Shown one piece after another: positions 49,253-57,404 of a DNA stretch of 64,000 nucleotides. The notes below the pieces were generated by a model, which was given only the letters and a program-made list of their open reading frames with translations, ran no database searches and was not told the origin of the DNA. Numbering within the stretch: position 1 is the first letter of the stretch; each line of letters starts with the position of its first letter. Source of the DNA: Acidobacteriota bacterium (lineage in GTDB: Bacteria; Actinomycetota; Acidimicrobiia; Spongiisociales; UBA5794); assembly GCA_022562055.1 (NCBI GenBank), contig JADFQA010000002.1, forward strand, positions 62,001 to 126,000. The letters are read 5' to 3'. The position numbers and the translations under genes are program-made.

Positions 49253-50851
49253 TCATGACCGGGTGTGTAGGAAGCGGCCGGGTCGAGCACCCGTGTCCTG
49301 TTCATCAAGGATCACCGCAACGCCGTTGACGACGACATGGCGAACATGCGAAGGCGCCGCTAGCGGCTCAGCATAGGTTGCGTTGTCCATGATCAGGTCG
49401 GGGTCGAAAACCACAGCATCACCGGCGGACCCGGGTCGCAAATATCCGCGGCCTCTGAGCCCGAACCGGCCTGCCGCAAGCGATGTCATCTTGCGAATTG
49501 CCTCCCCTAAACTCAAGAGCCCGTCATCTCGGACATACCGACCGAGGACCCGTGCAAATGACCCGGCCCACCGAGGATGAGGTTTACCGGGAATTGGAAT
49601 GCCGTCGGAACCGATCATCGCGTGGGGCCACACCAGACACGTTTCCATGTCATCGGAGGCTGCCATCTCGACGATGACCGTGACCGCTCCCCCGTCGTCG
49701 ATGAGAAGATCGCAGACGGTGTCAATCTCGTCGAGTCCTCCATGGGCGGCGACAGCGGCCACTGTCGAACCTTCGACCTCCGGACGGGTGGACGAAGAGG
49801 CGATGGTGACATCCGCCCACGAACCGCCTGCAAGAAAGTTCTGCCAGGATGCCGGCGGATCAGCGAACTCCGAGCGGATCCTTTCGCGGACTGCTGGCTG
49901 GCGGATCCGATCGATCGTCCGTACGATTCCACCCTCGGTCGCCCAAGGAGGAAGCAATGCCGCAAGCACCGTGCTCCCCGCGGTGTAGGGATAGATGTCA
50001 GCTGTAACATCAAAACCTGCGCTACGGGCCTCTTCGAGAAGGGCTATCAGCTCCGGGAGTTTCCCGTGGTTCCTCCGACCTCCGGCCTTGAGATGCGATA
50101 TATGTACCGCCGCGCCCGCGGTGGCACCGATGGCGAGCGCCTCCTCCACCGCAGCGACAACTTCGTCCATCTCGTTTCTGATATGCGAGACGTAGGGACG
50201 CCCGTAGCGGGCAGCGACCGCTGCCAGCGCGACGATTTCGTCCGTCGAGGCATACGACCCCGGGGGGTACAGCAAGCCGGTCGAAAGGCCTGCACACCCG
50301 CCCTCAAACGCAGTATCTGTAAGGGCGACCATCTGGCTTACCTCTTCAGCAGTCGCAGGGCGATGGTCGAACCCGACGACGGCAGCTCGTAGGGTGCCTT
50401 GTCCCACCAGCGATACAAGGTTTGCCGCCATCGGCATATTTCTCAACGCACTCGCATAGTCTGCGAACGAGACGGCGGTGCGCATTCCTGCCCCGAAGAG
50501 CGGTTCAAGGTGGCGGGCCACAGCCATACCCGCCTCGCCAGCCGGCGCCGGGAAGAGACTGAATCCACAATTACCGACGACCTCTGTGGTGACACCCTGG
50601 CGCACGCTCCCAAGACGGAGATCGTCGTGCTCGCTGCCCAGAAACGGCAAAACGTCCGAATGCGTATGTGTATCAATGAACCCGGGAGCCACGATGAGTC
50701 CTGAGGCGTCAAGCACATCACCGGTCGCCCTCACCCCCGTCGGCCCGACCGACACAACAACACCGTCGACAATGTGAACGTCGGCTTCAACAATCTCTGC
50801 AGCGGAACCATCAGCCACGAGACCGCCCCGGATAACAAGGCTGAAGGTCAT
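49253..50851 (-). CDS. N-acyl-D-amino-acid deacylase (D-aminoacylase)
   Basis: A 532-residue amidohydrolase-fold deacylase. GFIDTHTHSD carries the HxH pair (His62, His64), VVGNCGFSLFPA the Cys95 ligand of D-aminoacylases, then YVSHIRNE, VHISHLKAGG, and IGSDGIPI with the catalytic Asp. The C-terminal small beta-domain (GSAGDAVVFDPDLIMD) completes it. Length is typical. These enzymes release D-amino acids from N-acyl derivatives, and related members act on N-acylated D-peptides. ATG 50851 is divergent from the FAH-type gene. Confidence 0.9.
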   Translation of the reverse strand: MTFSLVIRGGLVADGSAAEIVEADVHIVDGVVVSVGPTGVRATGDVLDASGLIVAPGFIDTHTHSDVLPFLGSEHDDLRLGSVRQGVTTEVVGNCGFSLFPAPAGEAGMAVARHLEPLFGAGMRTAVSFADYASALRNMPMAANLVSLVGQGTLRAAVVGFDHRPATAEEVSQMVALTDTAFEGGCAGLSTGLLYPPGSYASTDEIVALAAVAARYGRPYVSHIRNEMDEVVAAVEEALAIGATAGAAVHISHLKAGGRRNHGKLPELIALLEEARSAGFDVTADIYPYTAGSTVLAALLPPWATEGGIVRTIDRIRQPAVRERIRSEFADPPASWQNFLAGGSWADVTIASSSTRPEVEGSTVAAVAAHGGLDEIDTVCDLLIDDGGAVTVIVEMAASDDMETCLVWPHAMIGSDGIPIPGKPHPRWAGSFARVLGRYVRDDGLLSLGEAIRKMTSLAAGRFGLRGRGYLRPGSAGDAVVFDPDLIMDNATYAEPLAAPSHVRHVVVNGVAVILDEQDTGARPGRFLHTRS

Positions 50852-50941
50852 GGCGCTCGCGACTGCAGATCGCGAAGCACTGGTCGGCCCGACATCCGCC
50901 GCTTCCACCCTTCAGAATAGGGAATCGCTGAGTTCAGATGA

Positions 50942-50952
50942 TAATATACAAT
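50942..50952 (+). promoter_or_regulatory. AT-rich -10 region of the FAH-type gene
   Basis: TAATAT (50942-50947) and TACAAT (50947-50952) overlap in the divergent gap before ATG 50991. TAAT/ATTA arms around them form a small inverted repeat. A -35 is not obvious. Confidence 0.4.
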
Positions 50953-50990
50953 TACCTGGCGACCAAGAAGACCAAGAAGGTGAGGAACAG

Positions 50991-51830
50991 ATGCGGATCA
51001 CCCGATTCGAACGTTCCGGCACGATCGAATGGGGCTTCGTCGACGGCTCGACGGTGTTCCCAGCACGAGCCGGGTCCGGCTCAATCCTCGATGCGCTGAG
51101 TCGGCCACCCGCGAACCTCGCGGACCTCCGTGACAGAGCCCGCTACCCCATCGGACTCGAAGACGTGAGGCTACTCGCACCCATTCCAAATCCGCCACAG
51201 TTCATCGGAGTGGGTCTCAACTACAAGGACCACGCTGCGGAATCAGGTCTCACCCTTCCAGAATCGCCCGTGACGTTTGGGTTCCTCCCGAGCGCCGTAA
51301 CCAATCCCGGTGACCCAATCGAAATACCAACCTTCACCGATGAGGTCGACTGGGAGGTCGAACTCGGTATCGTCATCGGGACCGGCGGGCGTGACATCCC
51401 CCGAAGCGAGGCTATTGATCGGGTCGCTGGATACGTTCTCATCAACGACGTTTCCGCGCGAGACATCCAGATGGCGGACGGCCAGTGGAGTCGAGCGAAG
51501 TCCTTCGACACGTTCAAACCTATGGGTCCATGGATAACGACTACGGACGAGCTCGGCGCAGCGGACAATCTCGCGATCAAGCTTTGGGTGAACGGCGAGT
51601 TAAAACAGTCCTCGGTGACGAATCAGCTCATTTTCGATGTCGCCTACCTGGTGAGCTTTCTGAGCCGATCGATCACGCTGCAGACAGGTGCAGTAATCAG
51701 TACGGGAACGCCCGCTGGCGTCGGGTTCGCCCGTGATCCTCAGGAGTACCTACGGCCCGGAGACTCCGTGAGAATGGAAATCGAGGGAATCGGGCACATG
51801 ACCAACCCGGTAATCGCAGCGGCTTCATAG
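50991..51830 (+). CDS. Fumarylacetoacetate hydrolase family protein
   Basis: A 279-residue FAH-fold enzyme. FIGVGLNYKDHAAESG, DEVDWEVELGIVIG (metal Glu), YVLINDVSARDIQ and TGTPAGVGFARDPQEYL are the family motifs. Members hydrolyse acylpyruvates, decarboxylate oxaloacetate-like acids or hydrate 2-oxo-pent-4-enoates. ATG 50991 has GAGGAAC just upstream. It probably processes a 2-oxo acid produced by the island's aldolases or aminotransferases. Confidence 0.9.
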   Translation: MRITRFERSGTIEWGFVDGSTVFPARAGSGSILDALSRPPANLADLRDRARYPIGLEDVRLLAPIPNPPQFIGVGLNYKDHAAESGLTLPESPVTFGFLPSAVTNPGDPIEIPTFTDEVDWEVELGIVIGTGGRDIPRSEAIDRVAGYVLINDVSARDIQMADGQWSRAKSFDTFKPMGPWITTTDELGAADNLAIKLWVNGELKQSSVTNQLIFDVAYLVSFLSRSITLQTGAVISTGTPAGVGFARDPQEYLRPGDSVRMEIEGIGHMTNPVIAAAS

Positions 51831-51862
51831 CCGTCGCACAATAACCCTACAATCCCACTTCC

Positions 51863-52711
51863 TCAGCCGGACGGCGTCGCGTCGACGCGTCGTAGGAAGG
51901 GAACAATGGCGGCGATACACTCGTCCGGGTGCTCCATCAGGTTGCCGTGAGCGCTTCTCGCGAGTTCCACATACTCCTTGAACGGGACGCCGGTCAACCC
52001 CTCGAAGATGAACCGTGCTCCCGCCCCTTTCGGCCCCTGTACTGGGGGTGTGAGCATGTCCACGCCGCCCGCGATGATCAACGTGGGCGCGCGAACATCA
52101 GCCAAATCGCCGGTCACGTCCACGGTGATCAACGCATCGCATGCATCGCAGAAAACTTTTGGCGACACAAAGCGCCCGGCGAGATCGGCGATGGCGTCGA
52201 TCAGAGTCTCTCCCCCATCCGGGCCGTCGAAAAAGTCCCGACTGACGGCCTTCGAGGCGAGCTCGCAAGCGAGTTCTCGGCTGTCCGTGCCATAAGCCCG
52301 GGCGAGGCTCTTCCACACTTCGTACTGGGCGACCGCCATAGAGTCCGACTTAGCAGCGCATCCGCTTAGGACCAGACCGCGTACCCGCTGTGGGTATCGT
52401 GCAGCAAAGTAGAGAGCAAGGGTGCTCCCCATCGAACCGCCGTGCAGATGCGTAGCCTCGACATCGAGGGCATCGAGTAGTCCTACCATGTCGTCCGCCC
52501 AGACCTCGAAGGTGTAACGCTGGTCCGGCTTGTCACTCGAGCCGTACCCTCGCGGGTCATAGTCAAGTACGCGATAGTGCTTTGCCATTGCGGGGGTAAC
52601 GGACCCGTATCCCTCGTGACCCGATACGGCGCCGGGCACCTGAAACAGCCACGGGCCCTCACCGTTGATTTCGTAGTAAAGGCTCACGCCGTTGACCTGG
52701 GCGGTGGCCAT
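51863..52711 (-). CDS. Alpha/beta hydrolase
   Basis: A 282-residue hydrolase: LFQVPGAVSGHEGYGSV oxyanion region, LDYDPRGYGSSDKPD, the nucleophile elbow LHGGSMGSTLAL with Ser93, LIIAGGVDMLTPP with the Asp, and ARSAHGNLMEHPD with the His. It resembles 3-oxoadipate enol-lactonase and related esterases in layout, but that is not enough to name a reaction. ATG 52711 has GGAGGGAAC upstream (reverse strand). Confidence 0.88.
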   Translation of the reverse strand: MATAQVNGVSLYYEINGEGPWLFQVPGAVSGHEGYGSVTPAMAKHYRVLDYDPRGYGSSDKPDQRYTFEVWADDMVGLLDALDVEATHLHGGSMGSTLALYFAARYPQRVRGLVLSGCAAKSDSMAVAQYEVWKSLARAYGTDSRELACELASKAVSRDFFDGPDGGETLIDAIADLAGRFVSPKVFCDACDALITVDVTGDLADVRAPTLIIAGGVDMLTPPVQGPKGAGARFIFEGLTGVPFKEYVELARSAHGNLMEHPDECIAAIVPFLRRVDATPSG

Positions 52712-53035
52712 GAGTTCCCTCCTCAGCGGGTACCGGTGCCGGAACCTACGATATCAACTCGAAAGCACGATATCGAATACGTCGAGGAGTCACGCGGCCG
52801 GAGCACACGGATGCGCACCGAGAGAGGCCGCCAAAAAGCTACTCTCGAAAACGATCTCCCGATGTCATGAAACGGGAGGACATGGCGTTCGAGGCGTCAT
52901 ACCGCGTGACACCTGCCTGGCGCCAGGCTCGAAAGCTTCGAAGGCGGCGGTCGCCACATAGGGCAGGATGATGAGTCGATCAGGGTTTTCTTCGATTTTC
53001 CCGAGTCGCGAAGAAGCCACCGCGGTGTTGGCGGA
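52712..53035. other. Intergenic region with operator-like sites
   Basis: 324 bp without a gene. Two CGATATC copies (52749-52755 and 52768-52774) lie 19 bp apart, about 40-60 bp before the hydrolase start, each built on the palindrome GATATC. Farther on, GCCTGGCGCCAGGC (52915-52928) is a perfect 14-bp palindrome below the GntR stop. The first pair may be regulator sites; the second may be an operator or part of a terminator. Confidence 0.4.
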
Positions 53036-53740
53036 TTACTTCTCGGCGGTCCGCAGGACCGTGCCGATACTGTACGCTTCTTCGACCAATCGAGCGGTGG
53101 ACTCCAAATGCGTCTGTAATGACCTAGCGGCGCCCTCGTTGTCTCCCTTCTCGAGTGCGCGAAGCACCCGCAGGTGCTCAGCATCGGCCCCATCGTGCCG
53201 GAAGGGTATCGAGAGCCGCTGGTACCGCTCCGTGTGGTTCCACAGGATGTCGATCAAATAGGACAGCCACGGCGAAGTCGTTTGCGCGTAGAGTCCGAAA
53301 TGGAATTGGCGATGAAGTCGCAGCATCGTGTCGAAATCAGCCGCTTCGTGCGCGGCCTTCATCGCCGCAAGCGTCTGTCTGAGTTCAGCGGCAGCGTCCC
53401 CGCTCAACGGCCGAGCAGAGCGCAGTGCGGCAGTCTCGAGCAGAATCCTCGTTGCGTAAAGATCCCTCATGTCTTCGACCGATAGGTCCGCGACCCTCGA
53501 CCCTTTGTTCGCAACGGAAACAACGAGTCGCTCAGCCTCGAGGATCCGCAGCGCCTCACGGACCGGGATCAGGCTGACACCAGCCTCGCCTGCAAGCTTT
53601 TGAAGGCGAAGACGCGCTCCAGGCTCGTACTCCCCGCTGAGGATTCGTTCTCTCGTGATTGTGACCACACGGTCGACGAGACTGACGTCGGACCCGTCCG
53701 TTCTATCCGTTGTCATTCGCTCGTTACCCCTCGTACTCAT
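53036..53740 (-). CDS. GntR-family regulator with FCD ligand domain
   Basis: A 234-residue regulator. The N-terminal winged helix (RERILSGEYEPGARLRLQKLAGEAGVSLIPVREALRILEAE, given as positions 29-69) is GntR-type. The C-terminal all-helical FCD domain carries the metal/ligand residues in RLHRQFHFGLYA and HLRVLRALEKGDNEGA. FCD regulators usually sense a small carboxylic acid from the pathway they control, and this is the only regulator gene in the island. ATG 53740 or the Met eight codons on (53716) may be the start. Confidence 0.92.
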   Translation of the reverse strand: MSTRGNERMTTDRTDGSDVSLVDRVVTITRERILSGEYEPGARLRLQKLAGEAGVSLIPVREALRILEAERLVVSVANKGSRVADLSVEDMRDLYATRILLETAALRSARPLSGDAAAELRQTLAAMKAAHEAADFDTMLRLHRQFHFGLYAQTTSPWLSYLIDILWNHTERYQRLSIPFRHDGADAEHLRVLRALEKGDNEGAARSLQTHLESTARLVEEAYSIGTVLRTAEK

Positions 53741-53881
53741 CCTATGGCTGTGTCGACGGCGAAACTCTCGTCGCCGGTGTCTCGCTACGCCGCATAGGCT
53801 CGCAATGAGCGCCAGCCGGCAGGGATACTAGCGCTCACCCGCTGAACCAATCCGCGATCCCGCATTGTACACGCTTCGAAC

Positions 53882-54631
53882 TCAAACGATGCTCTTTGGG
53901 ATGGCGAGCTTATCGATCTCAGCCTGCGCCATCCGCGGATGCATGCTTCCTCCGCTGACAGTGATGGCGCCGTGACCCGGGAAGAAGGCTTCGAACTCCA
54001 GTACAGCGAGCCGACCGATCGACGCGTGCGACGCCTGGAGGTCACAGTCAGGCACCGCTTGCAGGAGGATGCGTCCCGCCCAGAACACCGCATCGCCCGC
54101 GAAGAGGGCATCGTGACCGACACCGGAGAGGAGATAGGAGCCGTGGCCGGCACAGTGACCAGGGGTAGCGATGAATTGAATGCGAGCGTCACCAACCCGC
54201 AGCTCGTCGCCGTCGACCAACTGTTCGTCGACCGGCGTCGGTATCATGGTGGCGTCTCGCGGAAACACTCCGGCGTCTCGAGCAGCGGCGAGTCCGCTGG
54301 CATCCTCGTCGCCCGCCTCGATGACCGCAGCAGCATCAACAGAGATCGCGATCCGAGCGTCAAAGCGCTCCCGGGCGAGATGCACCCCGCCCGCGTGGTC
54401 AGCGTGGTAGTGCGTAACAAAGACGGTGGAGATATCCCTCGGATCGAAACCGGCAGCGGCGATATTCGCCTCAAGTTCCGCAAAAGAGCCGGAGAGTCCG
54501 AGGCCACAGTCGATAAGCGCGATCTCCGAGCCGCCATCCACAAGATACACATGCGAATCAGGCGCAGAAGTCAACCCGAACCCAGAGAACGGTCCTCCTC
54601 CAACAAGATGCACGGTGTCTGTAAGTCTCAT
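53882..54631 (-). CDS. Metallo-beta-lactamase-fold hydrolase
   Basis: A 249-residue MBL-fold enzyme. VFVTHYHADHAGG holds His74, His76, Asp78 and His79; PGHCAGHGSYLL has the next His, ALFAGDAVF the bridging Asp, and FFPGHGAITV the last His. There is no signal peptide, so it acts in the cytosol. The fold covers lactonases, thioesterases and glyoxalase II-like enzymes; its island setting suggests lactone or amide hydrolysis. ATG 54631 has AGGAG ten bases upstream. It is the last gene before the right boundary. Confidence 0.88.
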   Translation of the reverse strand: MRLTDTVHLVGGGPFSGFGLTSAPDSHVYLVDGGSEIALIDCGLGLSGSFAELEANIAAAGFDPRDISTVFVTHYHADHAGGVHLARERFDARIAISVDAAAVIEAGDEDASGLAAARDAGVFPRDATMIPTPVDEQLVDGDELRVGDARIQFIATPGHCAGHGSYLLSGVGHDALFAGDAVFWAGRILLQAVPDCDLQASHASIGRLAVLEFEAFFPGHGAITVSGGSMHPRMAQAEIDKLAIPKSIV

Positions 54632-55099
54632 GGCATCTTCGCTCCTAGTGTCGTTCCTCAGTCACATTACCGATCGTCTCCGAACCAATCCACTCACCAC
54701 TGTGACGGGCTAGTGCGTTCGAACTTTTGATCGTCACGACAGGCAGTGCGGCAGCCGTGTTCGCGTTTGCAGCACGCGCGATCTTTGAACGATTCTCGTG
54801 AGCGGGCACTTGGCGCTATACGCCAGGAGAACCGAACACACGCCCCGCGGCCTGGCTCATAGCGACATGAAGACCGTCGGATAATCTATCGTCTCGTCGA
54901 CGCCATTCAGCAAGTCGTAAACACATCACCGCTGCTGCACTGGCAGGAGATCCAACCAGGCACCGAGCCGGCCGTTCTGGACGCTTCCGGCGATTCCGCC
55001 TGCCCGGCAGCGTAGCCTGGCGGCGTATCGGCGATCGACCGTCTGGGCATTCCTACCACCACATACATGTCCGCGGCTGCCGACTGCCATGGATGGGTC
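54632..55099. other. Right junction sequence without a supported gene
   Basis: 468 bp between the MBL gene start and the right repeat. It contains a small TGGCG/CGCCA hairpin (54811-54825) but no coding frame with a domain. If the island came by site-specific recombination, attachment-site arms or a deleted integrase would be expected here; I see no clear remnant. Confidence 0.5.
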
Positions 55100-55163
55100 G
55101 GTCCGGGCAGCGCTTATGTAGCGGACAGAAGGTTCAGCAGGGGGCGCAGTTTGAGACGAGTCT
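55100..55163 (+). repeat. Right direct repeat flanking the inserted island
   Basis: 64 bp matching 19555-19617 except for one extra base. The first 22 bp are the final codons and stop of menD, which is otherwise absent here; the rest is the 3' end of the intact menF. It is in direct orientation relative to the left copy. Confidence 0.95.
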
Positions 55164-56433
55164 CGAGAAGTTCGGCCTCAGCGTTTGAGCCGGCAACAAT
55201 ACCGGTCCCCGCATATACATGAGCCTCGTTGCCCCGAACCAGGGCGCACCGTAAACCCAGAGCGACACTTCCGTCGCCGCTCGTGTCGACCCAGCCGATT
55301 CCACCCGAATACCAGCCGCGGTCGAGTTGTTCGATTTTGTCGATCAGGACCTGCGCCTGCTGGCGCGGTGAACCACCGACGGCCGGTGTCGGGTAGATCG
55401 ATGCGATGACGTCGTGAAGCGACACCCCGCTGCGCAACGTCCCGGTAATTCTCGTCGAGAGGTGTTGCACAGCAGCGGTTCTGAGCAGCGAAGGCTCCGT
55501 GGGAATCGTTAGGTTCTCGGTCAGCCCGTCGAGACGTTCAGCGACGTCATCCACGACGAAGGCGTGCTCGGATCGGTTCTTCGATGATGCCATCAGTTCG
55601 TCGCCGATCGCTTGGTCGGACTGGTCACTCGATCCGCGCCGAGCAGAACCTGCGAGAGGGTTCGATACAACCTGCCTGCCGTCCTTTGCTAACAGCAACT
55701 CCGGCGTGGCACCAAGGAACACGGCATCACCAACCTGCCAGCCGAAAACATAACAACCGACATGTACCGCACCGAGATGATGCACAAGGTCGAACGGAGG
55801 GATGGGCGCCTCGGACTTCACGACAACCGACCTGCTAAGCACCACTTTGTGGACGACTCCTGCGCGGATCGCATCGACCGCGTCTTCAACCTCTTGCTGC
55901 CACGCCAGCGTCGACGGATGTGCTTCAACCGTGTGATCACCGGGCTGCGGCGGCCGCGGACGTTCAGGTTCGACCAAACTCGCCAGGGTCGAGAGCGCAA
56001 GTTCTGATGTTTGACCGGCGGCTACCGAAACGCGCAACACCCGTTCGCCCTCTACGGATTCCACTATCGACAGCAACGGCACACATGCTTCGGCAGCCAG
56101 AAAGGAGTCCCACTGACTCTCACGCGGGCCGTCGTCGGAGAACGAAAATCCCATCGCTGCCCGAACCCCCGAGGGCAGCCCGGCGGATCCCAATGTTGCA
56201 CCGAGGAGCGAGAAGCGTTCGGTGCCACTTGCGGCGCCGTGCCAGACACTCCCCAGCCCCCCAAACGTCGTCCCGGCCGGCTCGGAGTAGAAGAACGCTC
56301 GCTGGAATAGATGGGCACCGGACCGTACGAGCGTGAGGGGATGCAGCGAGGTCGGCACAACGGCCGTCCGAATTGTTGATGGGTCGCCTGAGAGACCCTC
56401 CCTGAGGACGCGTATGTCGTGCGATGAAATCAT
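55114..56433 (-). CDS. menF: Isochorismate synthase
   Basis: A 439-residue chorismate-utilising enzyme that converts chorismate to isochorismate, the substrate of MenD. Motifs: AGVVHKVVLSRSVVV with the general-base Lys, GATPELLL, LAGSARRG, NRSEHAFVVDDV, YPTPAVGGSP, WYSGGIGW and AGTGIVAGSNAEAELLETR. The TAA stop at 55114-55116 lies inside the duplicated menD tail, showing that menF once ended 8 nt inside menD. It is now 35.5 kb from menD. Start ATG 56433 has no clear ribosome site; TATCAT lies 11 nt upstream. Confidence 0.95.
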   Translation of the reverse strand: MISSHDIRVLREGLSGDPSTIRTAVVPTSLHPLTLVRSGAHLFQRAFFYSEPAGTTFGGLGSVWHGAASGTERFSLLGATLGSAGLPSGVRAAMGFSFSDDGPRESQWDSFLAAEACVPLLSIVESVEGERVLRVSVAAGQTSELALSTLASLVEPERPRPPQPGDHTVEAHPSTLAWQQEVEDAVDAIRAGVVHKVVLSRSVVVKSEAPIPPFDLVHHLGAVHVGCYVFGWQVGDAVFLGATPELLLAKDGRQVVSNPLAGSARRGSSDQSDQAIGDELMASSKNRSEHAFVVDDVAERLDGLTENLTIPTEPSLLRTAAVQHLSTRITGTLRSGVSLHDVIASIYPTPAVGGSPRQQAQVLIDKIEQLDRGWYSGGIGWVDTSGDGSVALGLRCALVRGNEAHVYAGTGIVAGSNAEAELLETRLKLRPLLNLLSAT

Positions 56434-56518
56434 TGCGGCGCGCCATGATAATGAGCGCCAACCACGACAAAGTGGCGCGACGCAGCAACCCTGTCAATAG
56501 CGCACATTGGCCAGTCTG

Positions 56519-56536
56519 AGCACACCCTGATGTGCT
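56519..56536 (-). terminator. Hairpin at the end of the alpha/beta hydrolase gene
   Basis: AGCACA (56519-56524) pairs with TGTGCT (56531-56536) around a 6-nt loop and overlaps the stop codon of the gene ending at 56535. A second weak dyad, GCGCCA/TGGCGC, lies closer to menF. There is no U-tract. Confidence 0.4.
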
Positions 56537-57404
56537 ATAAACCCGCGGTGTCGCCAAGTTGGCGAATGACAACATCGGCCATGACGCCAGGATCCTCCAT
56601 TGGGACGAGATGGCCGAGTCCCATGAGGATCTCGCTTGTTGCGTTCAGCCTCTGTCTTTGGATCTCGATGAAATCGGCAGAGTGCGAGTCAGACAACTCG
56701 CCTGCCACAACGTGCGTCTGCGCAGTAACCTCACCCATGCGATCCCAACCGCCATGAAGGGTCGCAGATGAGTAAAACTCGGCCTCGTGGCGGGAGTCGC
56801 ACGCAAGCCGTACAGATCCGTCGGGATGGTCAACGAATCCTGCCTTCATGTACTCCTCAAAAACACGTTCGTCCCATCCGGCAAACGTGCCTCGGCCGTG
56901 GAAGTTGGCGTACACGGCGGCAGGGGAATCGAATCTTGTCTTGCGACGACGGGTGCCTCGCACCAACGGATGATCGTCGATCGACACGTACGGCGGCGGG
57001 AAGACGATAGGTTCGACAAGAACCAGACGGTGGGTTAGGCGGGGGTCAATCAAAGCCCCGAGCATCGCCGCACCTGCACCGGAACTGTGGCCGACGACCA
57101 TGTCGAACGGCTCACCGTCGGCTAGTTGCACGATGTCCTTCCCGTTCTGCCACCAGTCGACGGCCACGTCCCAGTTTCGAGTTGAAGCACCGTGACCCAT
57201 CTGGTCAAGAGCGGTCGCAGAAAACTCCAGACCACGTTCGGCGAGTTCGTCCACCGTTGGCCGCCACACCTCCTTGCAAAACCCGGTGGCGTGGACGAAC
57301 AGCAGCCTGAGGGTGTGACGGGGAGTTTCCCATCGCAGCCAAGCAATGGTGTGACCGACCGAGACCTCAAACGACCCGTTCGTTTGGGTCAAATCAGACA
57401 CTAC
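56535..57404 (-). CDS. Alpha/beta hydrolase
   Basis: A 289-residue hydrolase: LLFVHATGFCKEVWRPTVDEL oxyanion loop, ALDQMGHGAST, the nucleophile elbow VVGHSSGAGAAML, THVVAGELSDSHSADF and GLGHLVPMEDP with the catalytic His. It lies next to menF, so a MenH-like role was considered, but MenH signatures are not evident and the length and motifs fit general hydrolases. GTG 57404 overlaps the CBS-BON gene end by 11 nt, so it is co-transcribed with it. Confidence 0.85.
   Translation of the reverse strand, partial: VVSDLTQTNGSFEVSVGHTIAWLRWETPRHTLRLLFVHATGFCKEVWRPTVDELAERGLEFSATALDQMGHGASTRNWDVAVDWWQNGKDIVQLADGEPFDMVVGHSSGAGAAMLGALIDPRLTHRLVLVEPIVFPPPYVSIDDHPLVRGTRRRKTRFDSPAAVYANFHGRGTFAGWDERVFEEYMKAGFVDHPDGSVRLACDSRHEAEFYSSATLHGGWDRMGEVTAQTHVVAGELSDSHSADFIEIQRQRLNATSEILMGLGHLVPMEDPGVMADVVIRQLGDTAGL

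Larger units (their letters stand above)
19618..55099. mobile_element. Catabolic genomic island inserted between menD and menF
   Basis: A block of about 35.5 kb lying between nearly identical direct repeats that each fuse the end of menD to the end of menF. All its genes are metabolic, transport or regulatory; no integrase, transposase, relaxase or phage gene is visible. Gene functions form one theme: uptake and breakdown of acylated or peptide-like amino compounds. Promoters inside are partly more AT-rich than those outside. Insertion is strongly supported by the repeats. The mechanism (site-specific recombination with a lost or trans-acting integrase, or homologous exchange) is inference. 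Confidence 0.7.

Noticed and set aside
19618-55099. Integrase, transposase, relaxase or phage genes inside the island
   Set aside because: None of the supported genes has recombinase, transposase or phage motifs, so mobility is inferred from repeats only.
56535-57404. Assignment of the menF neighbour as MenH
   Set aside because: It has general alpha/beta hydrolase motifs only. MenH-specific features are not visible, and it is coupled to the CBS-BON gene rather than to menF.
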